64,000 bases of DNA, from NCBI RefSeq assembly GCF_017355405.1, contig NZ_CP061177.1, forward strand, positions 1,967,001 to 2,031,000, in the 5' to 3' direction. The position numbers and the translations under genes were made by a program. Shown piece after piece: positions 38,409 to 46,475 of this stretch. Origin of the DNA: Roseomonas haemaphysalidis (GTDB lineage Bacteria > Pseudomonadota > Alphaproteobacteria > Acetobacterales > Acetobacteraceae). Numbering within the stretch: position 1 is the stretch's first letter; every line of letters starts with the position of its first letter. Below the pieces are notes generated by a model. It was not told the origin of the DNA. It searched no databases and saw only the letters and a program-made list of their open reading frames with translations.

Positions 38409-39525
38409 CCGCCGCGCCGCCTGTCCAGACCCCGCGCACCGCCAGGGCATCGTCCAGCAACACGATGTCGGCGCGCGCGCCGGGGCGGAGGTGGCCGTGG
38501 CTTTCCAGCCCCAGCAGCCGGGCGGGCAACAGGCTGGCCATGCGCAGCGCCTGTTCCAGCGGCAGCCCGGCCTGCCGCACCATCACCCGCACGGCCCCGG
38601 CCAGCGACAGGTCGGCGCCGGCCAGCGTGCCATCCGCCAGCGTCAGCCGCCCGCCGCGCCGCGTCACGGCGCGGCCGCCAAGCGTGAAATGATCGCCCGC
38701 CACGCCCAGGGTGGGCATGGCGTCGCTGACCAGGAACAGCCCGTCGCCCTTCAGCCGCGCGGCCAGGGCCAGCATGGCGGGGTGCACGTGAAAGCCGTCG
38801 GCGATGATGCCGCAATGCAGCCCCGGCCGTTCCAGCGCGGTGCCGACCATGCCGGGCTCGCGGCTGCCCAGCGGGCTCATGGCGTTGAACAGGTGGGTGA
38901 CGAGGCGCGCGCCGGCGGCCTCGGCGGCCAGCACCGTCTCGCGCCCGGCGTCGCTGTGGCCGAGCGACACCAGCACGCCGGCGGCGGCCAGGGCGGTGAT
39001 CTGCGCGGGCGTCGCGGCTTCCGGCGCCACGGTCACCAGCAGGCGCGGCAGGCCGGTGCCGCACAGCGCCGCGAGGTCCGCCGCCCCCATGGGACGGATC
39101 AGCGCCGGGTCGTGCGCGCCCTTGCGGCGGGGGTCGAGGTGCGGGCCTTCCAGGTGCAGGCCCAGGCAGCCGGGCAGGGCGCAGGCCCGCACCGCCGCGA
39201 TGGCGCGGCGCGTGAGGTCCGGCGTATCCGTGATCAGCGTGGGCAGCAGGGCGGTTGTGCCCTGCTCGGCGTGCGCCGCGACGATGGTGGCGATGCCATC
39301 CGGCGTCGGCGTTTCGTTGAACAGCACGCCGCCGCCGCCATTGACCTGCAGGTCCACGAAGCCCGGTGCCAGCAGGCCGCCTTCCAGCCGCGAAACCTCG
39401 GCGCCTGCGGGCAGCGCCGCTTCCGGCAGCAGCGCCGCCACGCGGCCGCCCTCCAGCAGCAGCGCGTGGCCGTGATGCGTGGCGTGGCCATCGAAGATGG
39501 CGGCGCCGAGCAGCGCGCGCATCAT
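38389..39525 (-). CDS. nagA: N-acetylglucosamine-6-phosphate deacetylase
   Basis: NagA removes acetate from GlcNAc-6-phosphate to give glucosamine-6-phosphate. The 378-residue amidohydrolase has APGFVDLQVNGGGGV, the metal ligand region HLEGPHLDP, LGHSDA, THLFNAMSPLGSREPG, CGIIADGFHVHP and LVSDAMPTLG, all standard for NagA. It overlaps the upstream kinase gene in an ATGA arrangement, and a second ATG follows at once (39522). Together the pair would phosphorylate and deacetylate free GlcNAc, for example from cell-wall recycling. No nagB or phosphotransferase gene is present in the window. Confidence 0.92.
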
Positions 39526-40421
39526 GCCGCGTGGGCCGCCAGCATCGCCGCGCCCAGCAGGCCGGCGGTGTCGGGAAAGGAGGAAGGGCGCAGCAGCGGT
39601 TCGGCGGTGCGGCGCAGGATGCGCGCGCGCACCGCCGCGTCCAGCGCCGCGATCAGGTCCGGCGCGTTGCTCAGCCCGCCGCCCACCGGCACCACGGAAG
39701 CGCCACACAGGTTCACCGCCATGGCCAGCGGCCCGCTCAGCATTTCCACCCAGGCGGCCACGCTGCGCCCGGCCGCCGCGTCGCCATCGCGCCAGCCCTG
39801 CACGATGGCGGGACTGCTCAGCGCGGCGCCGCCCAGCGCGGCGTGCAGCCGCTCCAGCCCGCGCGCGCTGCCGAAGCTGTCGGCGCAGCCCCGCTGGCCA
39901 CAGCCGCAGGGGAAGCGCGGCACCGCGGTGCCGTCGGCCAGCTGCGACATGGCGACGGGCCCATGCCCCCATTCGCCGCCCACGCCGCCCGCGCCGCGCA
40001 CCAGCCGCCCGTCCGCCACCAGACCGCCGCCGACCCCGCTGCCGAGGATGATGCCGAACACCACGCGGTGCCCCTGGCCGGCGCCGCGCGTGGCCTCCGC
40101 GAAGGCGAAGCAGTCGGCATCGTTGTCGATGCGCACAGGCCGGTTCAGCGCCGCCGCGAGCTGCGCCGCCAGCGGGCGGCCGTTCAGGCAGGGGATGTTG
40201 GCGCATTGCGCGGTGCCGCTGTCCGGGTCCACCGTGCCGGCCAGGGACAGCGCCAGCGGCACCCCGGGGGCGTCGTCCGCGAAGCGGCGCAGCGCGAGCA
40301 CGAAGGCGTCCCGGTCACGGGCCGGGGTCGGCACCCGGCCGGCCGGACGGAGCGTGCCGTCCGCTTGCAGGATGCCGAATTTCAGGAACGATCCGCCGAT
40401 ATCGGCACACAACATCCGCAA
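39522..40421 (-). CDS. nagK: ROK-family N-acetylglucosamine/N-acetylmannosamine kinase
   Basis: The 299-residue protein is a ROK sugar kinase. It starts ADIGGSFLKFGIL (phosphate-1 loop), has RIDNDADCFAFAE, GIILGSGVGGGL, the EWGHGP motif and the zinc-binding CGCGQRGCADSF. It contains no HTH, so it is a kinase rather than a NagC-type repressor. Coupled to nagA by overlapping codons, it most likely phosphorylates GlcNAc (or ManNAc). ATG 40415 (MLCADIGG) is an alternative start. It diverges from the orphan binding-protein gene. Confidence 0.87.
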   Translation of the reverse strand: MRMLCADIGGSFLKFGILQADGTLRPAGRVPTPARDRDAFVLALRRFADDAPGVPLALSLAGTVDPDSGTAQCANIPCLNGRPLAAQLAAALNRPVRIDNDADCFAFAEATRGAGQGHRVVFGIILGSGVGGGLVADGRLVRGAGGVGGEWGHGPVAMSQLADGTAVPRFPCGCGQRGCADSFGSARGLERLHAALGGAALSSPAIVQGWRDGDAAAGRSVAAWVEMLSGPLAMAVNLCGASVVPVGGGLSNAPDLIAALDAAVRARILRRTAEPLLRPSSFPDTAGLLGAAMLAAHAA

Positions 40422-40484
40422 CGCGTCTCCCGGTCCGGCACCAGCTTACCGCCCCGGCGGGGGCACGCCAAACGGGCTGCCGCT

Positions 40485-40513
40485 TGACACCCGGGGAGCG
40501 CCTGCGCAGGGTC
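40485..40513 (+). promoter_or_regulatory. putative sigma-70-type promoter of the binding-protein gene
   Basis: A consensus TTGACA lies at 40485-40490, followed after 17 bases by CAGGGT at 40508-40513. It is the best -35 element I noticed in the window and lies about 50 bases before the start of the binding-protein gene. The -10 match is weak, as is common in GC-rich genomes. Confidence 0.45.
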
Positions 40514-40565
40514 GGATGGCACCAACGCCAAGCCCCGCCAGAGGGCGCCCCTGGAGGAGAGTCCT

Positions 40566-42152
40566 ATGCTGCGCCGTCATTTCCTGGGCGGGGTTTCCCT
40601 CGCCGCCATTGCGCCGCTGGCCATGCCGCGGCTGGCCCGCGCGCAGAACGCCGCAACGCTGCGCTTCGTGCCCTTTGTGGACCTGTCGCTGCTCGACCCC
40701 GTGGCCACCACCGCGACGCCCACGCGCAACCATGCCTTCCTGGTGTTCGATACGCTGTACGGCCTGGACGCCGATTTCCAGCCGCAGCCGCAGATGGTGC
40801 AGGGCCATGTGGTGGAGGACGACGGCAAGCTGTGGAAGCTGACGCTGCGCGACGGGCTGAAGTTCCACGACGGCAGCGCCGTGACGGCCAGGGACTGCGT
40901 GGCCAGCATCCGCCGCTGGGCCGCGCGGGATTCCTTTGGCCAGGCGCTCACCGCCGCGACCGACGAGATGGATGCGCCGGACGACAAGACCATCCGCTTT
41001 CGCCTGAAGAAGCCGTTCCCGCTGTTGCCGGCGGCGCTGGCCAAGGCCTCGCCCAGCATGTGCGCCATCATGCCGGAACGGCTGGCCAGCACGGACCCGT
41101 CCAAGCAGGTGACGGAGATCGTGGGCTCCGGCCCGTTCCGGTGGCTGCCGGACCAGCAGCTCGCCGGGGCCCGCGCGGCCTATGCGCGGTTCGAAGGCTA
41201 CGTGCCGCGCGCCGATGGCACGGTGGGTGGCACCGCCGGCCCCAAGGTGGCGCATTTCGAGCGCGTGGAATGGACCACCATGCCGGATGTCTCCGCCGCC
41301 GCATCCGCGCTGCGGGCGGGCGAGGTGGACTGGTGGGAAACGCCGTCGCCCGACCTCGTGTCCCTGTTGAAGCGCGACCGCAACCTGCGGGTGGAGGTCA
41401 AGGACCGGCAGGGGCTGACGCCCATCCTGCGCTTCAACTGCATCCAGCCGCCGTTCGACAACGTGGCGCTGCGGCGCGCGGTGCTGGGGGCGGTGGACCA
41501 GTCGGAGTTCATGCAGTCCTACAGCAGCGACCCCGAGACGTGGCACGTCAAGCTCGGCATGTTCTGCCCCGGCACGCCCATGGCCAACGACGCAGGCTTC
41601 GACAAGTTGTTCGGCAAGACCGACATCGCGCGCGCCAAGGCGGCGGTCGTGGCCAGCGGCTACAAGGGCGAGAAGGTGGCGTTCCTGCTGCCGATGGACC
41701 ATCCCGTCAGCGCACCGTTGGGGCAGCTCGGCATCGACCTGTTCCAGCGCATCGGCCTGAACGTCGATGTGCAGGCCATGGACACGGGCACGCTGTTCCA
41801 GCGCCGCAACTCGCGCGAGCCGGTGGAGAAGGGCGGCTGGAGCGTGTTCCCTTCCATGGTGTCCGGCCTCAACATCCTGGACCCGGCGGTGACCAGCGTG
41901 GCGCGTGCCAATGGGCTGCAGGGCTGGTACGGCTGGCCCACCAGCCCGCGCGCCGAGCAATTGCGCGACGCTTGGATGGAGGAGCGCGACCCCGCGCAGC
42001 AAAAGGCGCTGGCGGTGCAGATGCAGCAGCAGGCGTGGGAGGATGCCACCTTCCTGCCCACCGGGCAGATCTTCCAGCCCATGGCCTGGCGCCGCGGCAT
42101 CGACGGCGTGCTCGATGGCTTCGTGAAATTCTGGAACGTACGGCGGACCTGA
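40566..42152 (+). CDS. periplasmic binding protein of peptide-type ABC transporter (SBP_bac_5)
   Basis: The 528-residue protein has a Tat-like leader with RRHFLGG, ending ARAQ near residue 27. The family-5 binding fold follows: TLRFVPFVDLSLLDPVATT, LKFHDGSAVTARDCVASIRRW, GSGPFRW, and VALRRAVLGAVDQSEFMQ. It should capture a peptide, opine, glutathione-like or other oligomeric ligand in the periplasm. No permease or ATPase gene is beside it, so it must work with a transporter elsewhere, for example the importer at 59270-63070, which lacks a binding protein in view. Its stop TGA shares a base with the ATG of the dehydrogenase that follows. Confidence 0.88.
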   Translation: MLRRHFLGGVSLAAIAPLAMPRLARAQNAATLRFVPFVDLSLLDPVATTATPTRNHAFLVFDTLYGLDADFQPQPQMVQGHVVEDDGKLWKLTLRDGLKFHDGSAVTARDCVASIRRWAARDSFGQALTAATDEMDAPDDKTIRFRLKKPFPLLPAALAKASPSMCAIMPERLASTDPSKQVTEIVGSGPFRWLPDQQLAGARAAYARFEGYVPRADGTVGGTAGPKVAHFERVEWTTMPDVSAAASALRAGEVDWWETPSPDLVSLLKRDRNLRVEVKDRQGLTPILRFNCIQPPFDNVALRRAVLGAVDQSEFMQSYSSDPETWHVKLGMFCPGTPMANDAGFDKLFGKTDIARAKAAVVASGYKGEKVAFLLPMDHPVSAPLGQLGIDLFQRIGLNVDVQAMDTGTLFQRRNSREPVEKGGWSVFPSMVSGLNILDPAVTSVARANGLQGWYGWPTSPRAEQLRDAWMEERDPAQQKALAVQMQQQAWEDATFLPTGQIFQPMAWRRGIDGVLDGFVKFWNVRRT

Positions 42153-43057
42153 TGCAACAAGTGAAACTCGGCTTCATCGGCTATGGCGAGATCGGCAGCA
42201 CCCTGGGCGCCGAGCTGCGCGGCGCGGGGCTGGCGGAGGTGGCCAGCTTCGACAACGGCGCCTTTGACGGCCCTTACGCTGCGCTGATCCAGGGCCGCGC
42301 CGGGGCGGCGGGGGTGGCGCTGCTGCGCTCGCCGGCCGAGCTGGCGGAGCGTTGCGACATCCTGGTGGGGGTGACGCCCGGATCGGCCTCTGTTTCCAGC
42401 GCCGAGGCCATCGCGCCGCATCTCACCGCGCGGCACCTGTTCATCGACATCGCTTCCGCCACGCCCAAGGTGAAGCAGGCCGTGGCGGCGGCGCTGGCCG
42501 GCAGCGGCGCGCTGGTGGCGGACGGCTCCATCGTCGGCACGCCGAAGGACGGGCTGGCATTGCCCATCCTGGCCAGCGGCCCGGCGGCGGAAGCGGTGCG
42601 GGACGCGCTGGTGCCCTGGGGCATGAAGATCGATCCCGTGGGGCCGGAGCTCGGCACCGCCTCGGCCATCAAGATCCTGCGTTCCGTGCTGATCAAGGGC
42701 ATCGAGGCGCTGCTGGACGAGATGCTGCTGGGCGCCCGCCGCTACGGGCTGGACGATGCCGTGCTGGCCTCGGCCTCCAAGACCCTGGCGCGGCCGTTTC
42801 CCGAGCTGGCGGCGGGGCTGCTGACCACCGGCGTGATCCATGCCAAGCGCCGCGCCGAGGAAGCCGGCATGGCGGCCGAGGCACTGGCCGACGTGGGCAT
42901 CGAGCCGATGATGACGCGCGCCACCGAGGCCCGGCTGCAATGGGTGGAGGCCCTGGCGTTGAAGGAGCATTTCGGCGGCCGGGTGCCGGACAGCTGGCAG
43001 GATGCCCTGGCGGCGATCGAGGCGCGCATGCCGCCGGCCGGCGGCGGCGGTCAGTAG
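42152..43057 (+). CDS. 6-phosphogluconate dehydrogenase-like NAD(P)-dependent oxidoreductase
   Basis: The 301-residue protein has an N-terminal NAD-binding domain (LGFIGYGEIGSTLG) and ADGSIVGTPKDG in the position of the family substrate loop. A helical C-terminal domain follows with ASAIKILRSVLIKGIEALLDEML, where K-x-x-R replaces the usual catalytic K-x-x-N. This matches the 3-hydroxyisobutyrate/6PGDH superfamily branch with a DUF1932-like C-terminus. It should oxidise a small hydroxy acid; the substrate is unknown. It is translationally coupled to the binding-protein gene, suggesting that it acts on the imported ligand. Confidence 0.82.
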   Translation: MQQVKLGFIGYGEIGSTLGAELRGAGLAEVASFDNGAFDGPYAALIQGRAGAAGVALLRSPAELAERCDILVGVTPGSASVSSAEAIAPHLTARHLFIDIASATPKVKQAVAAALAGSGALVADGSIVGTPKDGLALPILASGPAAEAVRDALVPWGMKIDPVGPELGTASAIKILRSVLIKGIEALLDEMLLGARRYGLDDAVLASASKTLARPFPELAAGLLTTGVIHAKRRAEEAGMAAEALADVGIEPMMTRATEARLQWVEALALKEHFGGRVPDSWQDALAAIEARMPPAGGGGQ

Positions 43058-43788
43058 GCCGACCAGCCCGCCAGCGTGCCCGTGGGGGCCTGGGCGGACA
43101 CCAGCCCGCCGCCCTCGAACGCCCGGTCCGAGGGATCGGGCGCCGCCGCGAAGGTGGCCCCGCCGCCGCCGCCCCAGGGGCCGAGGTTGGGCGAGATGCG
43201 CGCCACGTAGTTTTCCGTCTCGTCGGGCAGGATCTTGGCGCCGGACAGGTACAGCGCCACGCGGTCCGGCCCGGCGTTGTAGGCGGCCAGGAAATTTGGC
43301 GAGCCGAAGCGGTCGAACATCTGCTTCAGGTAGGCGGTGCCGGCCAGGATGTTGTCGCGCGGCTCGTAGGGGTCGTTGCCGAGGCCGAGGCCCGGGCGCA
43401 GCCGGTCCCAGGTGGCGGGCATGATCTGCATCAGCCCCATGGCCCCGGCGGGGGAGGTGATCAGCGAGCCGTCCGCCAGCACCAGCCGGCCGCCGGATTC
43501 CTGCTGCATCACCGCGCGCACCCAGTTTTCCGGAAAGCCGACGCGCTGCGCCGCCTCGCGGATATAGGGGCCCCAGGGGTCGCCCGGCGGGCCGGGCACG
43601 GGGTAGGTGACGGCGGCCTCGGCCCGGTAGGCGGTGGCCTCGGCGCGCGACACGGCGGGGCTGTAGCCGTAGTCGCCCAGGCCGTCGTAGCCGCGCCGGC
43701 CGTCCCAGGCGACCGTCGGCAGCGGCGGCGGGCCGCAGGCCGCCAGCACGGTTGGCAGCAGCAAGGGCAGCAGAAGGCGCAGCCGCAT
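43051..43788 (-). CDS. lytic transglycosylase lipoprotein (SLT family)
   Basis: The 245-residue protein has a lipobox (VLAAC, C18) and so should be anchored to the outer membrane. From about 75 onward is an SLT/goose-lysozyme-like domain: EAAQRVGFPENWVRAVMQQESGG with the catalytic E97, SPAGAMGLMQIMPATW, NILAGTAYLKQM and FLAAYNAGP. It cleaves peptidoglycan between MurNAc and GlcNAc, forming 1,6-anhydro ends. The C-terminal 40 residues are Gly/Ala-rich and unstructured. Its stop overlaps the dehydrogenase stop by seven bases. Confidence 0.9.
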   Translation of the reverse strand: MRLRLLLPLLLPTVLAACGPPPLPTVAWDGRRGYDGLGDYGYSPAVSRAEATAYRAEAAVTYPVPGPPGDPWGPYIREAAQRVGFPENWVRAVMQQESGGRLVLADGSLITSPAGAMGLMQIMPATWDRLRPGLGLGNDPYEPRDNILAGTAYLKQMFDRFGSPNFLAAYNAGPDRVALYLSGAKILPDETENYVARISPNLGPWGGGGGATFAAAPDPSDRAFEGGGLVSAQAPTGTLAGWSAY

Positions 43789-43927
43789 GGTCGGTCCCCC
43801 CGGATCGATGTCGCGCAGCGGTGATAGCGGGTCCGGCGCGCCGCGTCAGCGCCGGGGCGCGGAAACGTGCTTTTCCCTGGCCTGCCGCAGGTTTTTGCGG
43901 CTTTGCTGGCGGGGGGAGGGTCGCTGA

Positions 43928-44851
43928 ATGGCTGGAATCGGTATCCACCACGTCACCGCCATCGCCGGCAAGGCGCGCGGCAACCGCGCCTTTTATGCCG
44001 GGGTGCTGGGGCTGCGGCTGATCAAGCGCACGGTCAACTTCGACGATCCCGGCGCCTTTCATCTGTATTACGGCGACGCCGAAGCCAGCCCCGGCTCGGT
44101 GATCACCTTCTTTCCGTGGGAACACGCGGCGCCCGGGCAACTGGGCACCGGCGAGGTGCAGGAGATCGCGCTGCGCGCGCCGCCGGCGGCCATGGGCTTC
44201 TGGCAGAGCCGGCTGGCCCCGCATGGCGCGGTGGAGCACACCCGCTTCGGCGAAACGGTGCTGCGGCTGCGCGACCCGGACGGGCTGCGCCTGGCGGTGG
44301 TGCCGTGCCCCGGCGTGGAGCGGGAGCCCGCTTGGCAGGCGGAGGGCATCCCGCCCGCCTTTGCCCTGCGCGGGCTGCACGGGGTTTCGCTGCTGCTGGC
44401 CGATGCCGCGCCCACCGCCGCCATCCTGTCCGACGTGCTGGGCTTCGCCACGCTGGGCCGCGAGGGCGACACCGTGCGCATGCGGGCGGTGGGCGCGCGG
44501 GACAGCCAGGTGGTGGACATCGAGGTGTCCGGGCAGGCGAGGGCGGGGCGGCTCGGCCGTGGCTCCGTGCATCACCTGGCGTTTCGCGCGCTGGACGACA
44601 CGGGGCAGGCCGCCGTGGCGGCGCGGCTCGCGGAATGGCACGGCATCCAGGCCAGCCCGCAGCGGGACCGCGCTTATTTCCGCTCCATCTACTTCCGCGA
44701 GCCGGGCAACGTGCTGTTCGAGGTCGCCACCGACACGCCCGGCTTCACGGTCGACGAGCCGTTGGCGGCGCTGGGTCAGGCGCTGCAACTGCCCCCCTTC
44801 CTGGAGGACCAGCGGGACGCGATCCTGCAACGGCTGCCGCCGCTGGACTAA
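43928..44851 (+). CDS. VOC-family ring-cleaving dioxygenase-like protein
   Basis: The 307-residue protein has two vicinal-oxygen-chelate halves. The first starts IGIHHVTAIAGKARGNRAFYAGVLGLRL and contains FHLYYGDAEASPGSVITFFPW; the second starts LRGLHGVSLLLAD and contains GSVHHLAFRALD and YFREPGNVLFEVATDTPGF. This pattern is that of the MhqO/hydroquinone-dioxygenase-like group, with iron ligands expected at the His of IHHV, the His of VHHLA and the Glu of LFEVA. It may open a hydroquinone-type ring. GGGGGGAGGG precedes the start. It ends 16 bases before the Pho box. Confidence 0.83.
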   Translation: MAGIGIHHVTAIAGKARGNRAFYAGVLGLRLIKRTVNFDDPGAFHLYYGDAEASPGSVITFFPWEHAAPGQLGTGEVQEIALRAPPAAMGFWQSRLAPHGAVEHTRFGETVLRLRDPDGLRLAVVPCPGVEREPAWQAEGIPPAFALRGLHGVSLLLADAAPTAAILSDVLGFATLGREGDTVRMRAVGARDSQVVDIEVSGQARAGRLGRGSVHHLAFRALDDTGQAAVAARLAEWHGIQASPQRDRAYFRSIYFREPGNVLFEVATDTPGFTVDEPLAALGQALQLPPFLEDQRDAILQRLPPLD

Positions 44852-44867
44852 GCCGGGCGTCTTCAAG

Positions 44868-44896
44868 CTGTCATCGTCGCGTCATCGGGCTGTCGT
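44868..44896 (+). promoter_or_regulatory. Pho box with three half-sites
   Basis: Three 7-base half-sites stand exactly 11 bases apart: CTGTCAT (44868-44874), GCGTCAT (44879-44885) and CTGTCGT (44890-44896), each pair separated by four bases. They match the PhoB consensus CTGTCAT-n4-CTGTCAT in 7, 5 and 6 positions. The site lies 47 bases before GTG 44943 of the phosphodiesterase gene, which is the right place for PhoB to replace the -35 element. GCTAAG at 44905-44910 may be the -10. Confidence 0.75.
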
Positions 44897-44942
44897 GCCA
44901 CGGGGCTAAGTGCCGCGCATCGCAAGCGGGGGACGCTCGGGC

Positions 44943-46475
44943 GTGACGCAACGGCGCAACGTACTTCTGATCGTGGTGGACCAGTGGCGGGCGGACTTCG
45001 TGCCGGTCCTCGGCGCGGGCTTCCTGAAGACGCCCAACCTGGACCGGCTGTGCCGGGAAGGCGTGACCTTCCGCAACCACGTGACCACCGCGGTGCCCTG
45101 CGGCCCGGCGCGCGCCAGCCTGCTGACCGGGCTGTACCTGATGAACCACCGGGCGGTGCAGAACACCGTGCCGCTGGACGCGCGCCACATGAACCTTGGC
45201 AAGGCGCTGCGCGGCATCGGCTACGACCCGGCGCTGATCGGCTACACCACCACCACGCCCGACCCGCGCGAAACGACGCCGGAGGACTTCCGCTTCACGC
45301 TGCTGGGCGACCTGATGGACGGGTTCCGCAGCGTCGGCGCCTTTGAGCCCAGCATGGACGGCTATTTCGGCTGGCTGGCGCAGAAGGGCTTCGCGCTGCC
45401 CGAGAAGCGCGAGGACATCTGGCTGCCGGAAGGCGAGGACGCCGTACCCGGCGCCACCGACCGCCCCAGCCGCATCCCGGCGCATCTGTCGGACACCGCC
45501 TATTTCACCGAGCGTGCGCTGACCTACCTGAAGGGCAAGGGCGAGAAGCCCTGGTTCCTGCATCTCGGCTACTACCGCCCGCATCCGCCCTTTATCGCCT
45601 CCGCGCCCTACAACAGCATGTACCGGCCGGAGGACATGCCCGCCGTGGTCCGTGGCCGCAGCTGGCAGGAGGAGGCGGCGCAGCACCCGCTGCACGGCTT
45701 CTACCTGAACGGCATCAGCCAGGGTTCGTTCTTCCACGGCGCCGGCGGCGCGGCCTCGGAACTCGACCCCGCGACCATCGCGCAGATGCGCGCGACCTAT
45801 GCCGGCATGATCTCCGAGGTCGACGACGCGCTGGGCGAGGTCTTCGCGCATCTCGATGCCACGGACCAGTGGAAGGACACGCTGGTGATCTTCACCAGCG
45901 ACCACGGCGAGCAGCTGGGCGACCACTACCTGCTGGGCAAGATCGGTTATCACGACGAGAGCTTCCGCATCCCGCTGGTGGTCAAGGACCCCGACGCCCC
46001 GGCCGCCGCCGGGCGCATCGAGGACTGCTTCACCGAAAGCGTGGACGTGCTGCCGACCATCCTGGACTGGCTGGGCGGCAGCATCCCACGCGCCGCGGAC
46101 GGCCGCTCCGTCCTGCCGGTGGTGCGCGACGGCGTGCCGGAGGATTGGCGCGACCACCTGTTCTACGAATACGACTTCCGCGACGTGCATTACTCCAAGC
46201 CCGAGGGTGCGCTGGGCCTGCACATGGACGACAGCTCGCTTTGCGTCGTGCAGGACGCGAAATGGAAGTACGTGCACTTCGCGGCGCTGCCGCCGCTGCT
46301 GTTCGACCTGGAGCAGGACCCGGCGCAGCTCCGCAACCTGGCCGATGATCCCGCGCATGCCGCCGTCGTCGCCGCCTGCGCGCAGCGCGCGCTGTCGCAC
46401 CGCATGAAGCATGCCGAGCGCACGCTGACCCATTTCCGCTCCACGCCCCAGGGGCTCGAGGAACGCCAGCCATGA
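44943..46475 (+). CDS. phosphonate monoester hydrolase/phosphodiesterase (sulfatase fold)
   Basis: The 510-residue protein is very close to the phosphonate monoester hydrolases of Rhizobium and Burkholderia, which cleave phosphonate monoesters and phosphodiesters and, weakly, sulfate esters. The formylglycine motif C-G-P-A-R starts at C53 in TAVPCGPARASLLTGLYLMNH; D13 in VVDQWRADF and the TSDHGEQLGDHYLLGKIGYH block supply metal ligands. It has no signal peptide, so it works in the cytoplasm. GTG 44943 gives MTQRRNVLLIVVDQ, matching the family start; a GTG at 44910 is also open but overlaps the likely promoter. It overlaps the binding-protein gene by ATGA. Confidence 0.9.
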   Translation: MTQRRNVLLIVVDQWRADFVPVLGAGFLKTPNLDRLCREGVTFRNHVTTAVPCGPARASLLTGLYLMNHRAVQNTVPLDARHMNLGKALRGIGYDPALIGYTTTTPDPRETTPEDFRFTLLGDLMDGFRSVGAFEPSMDGYFGWLAQKGFALPEKREDIWLPEGEDAVPGATDRPSRIPAHLSDTAYFTERALTYLKGKGEKPWFLHLGYYRPHPPFIASAPYNSMYRPEDMPAVVRGRSWQEEAAQHPLHGFYLNGISQGSFFHGAGGAASELDPATIAQMRATYAGMISEVDDALGEVFAHLDATDQWKDTLVIFTSDHGEQLGDHYLLGKIGYHDESFRIPLVVKDPDAPAAAGRIEDCFTESVDVLPTILDWLGGSIPRAADGRSVLPVVRDGVPEDWRDHLFYEYDFRDVHYSKPEGALGLHMDDSSLCVVQDAKWKYVHFAALPPLLFDLEQDPAQLRNLADDPAHAAVVAACAQRALSHRMKHAERTLTHFRSTPQGLEERQP

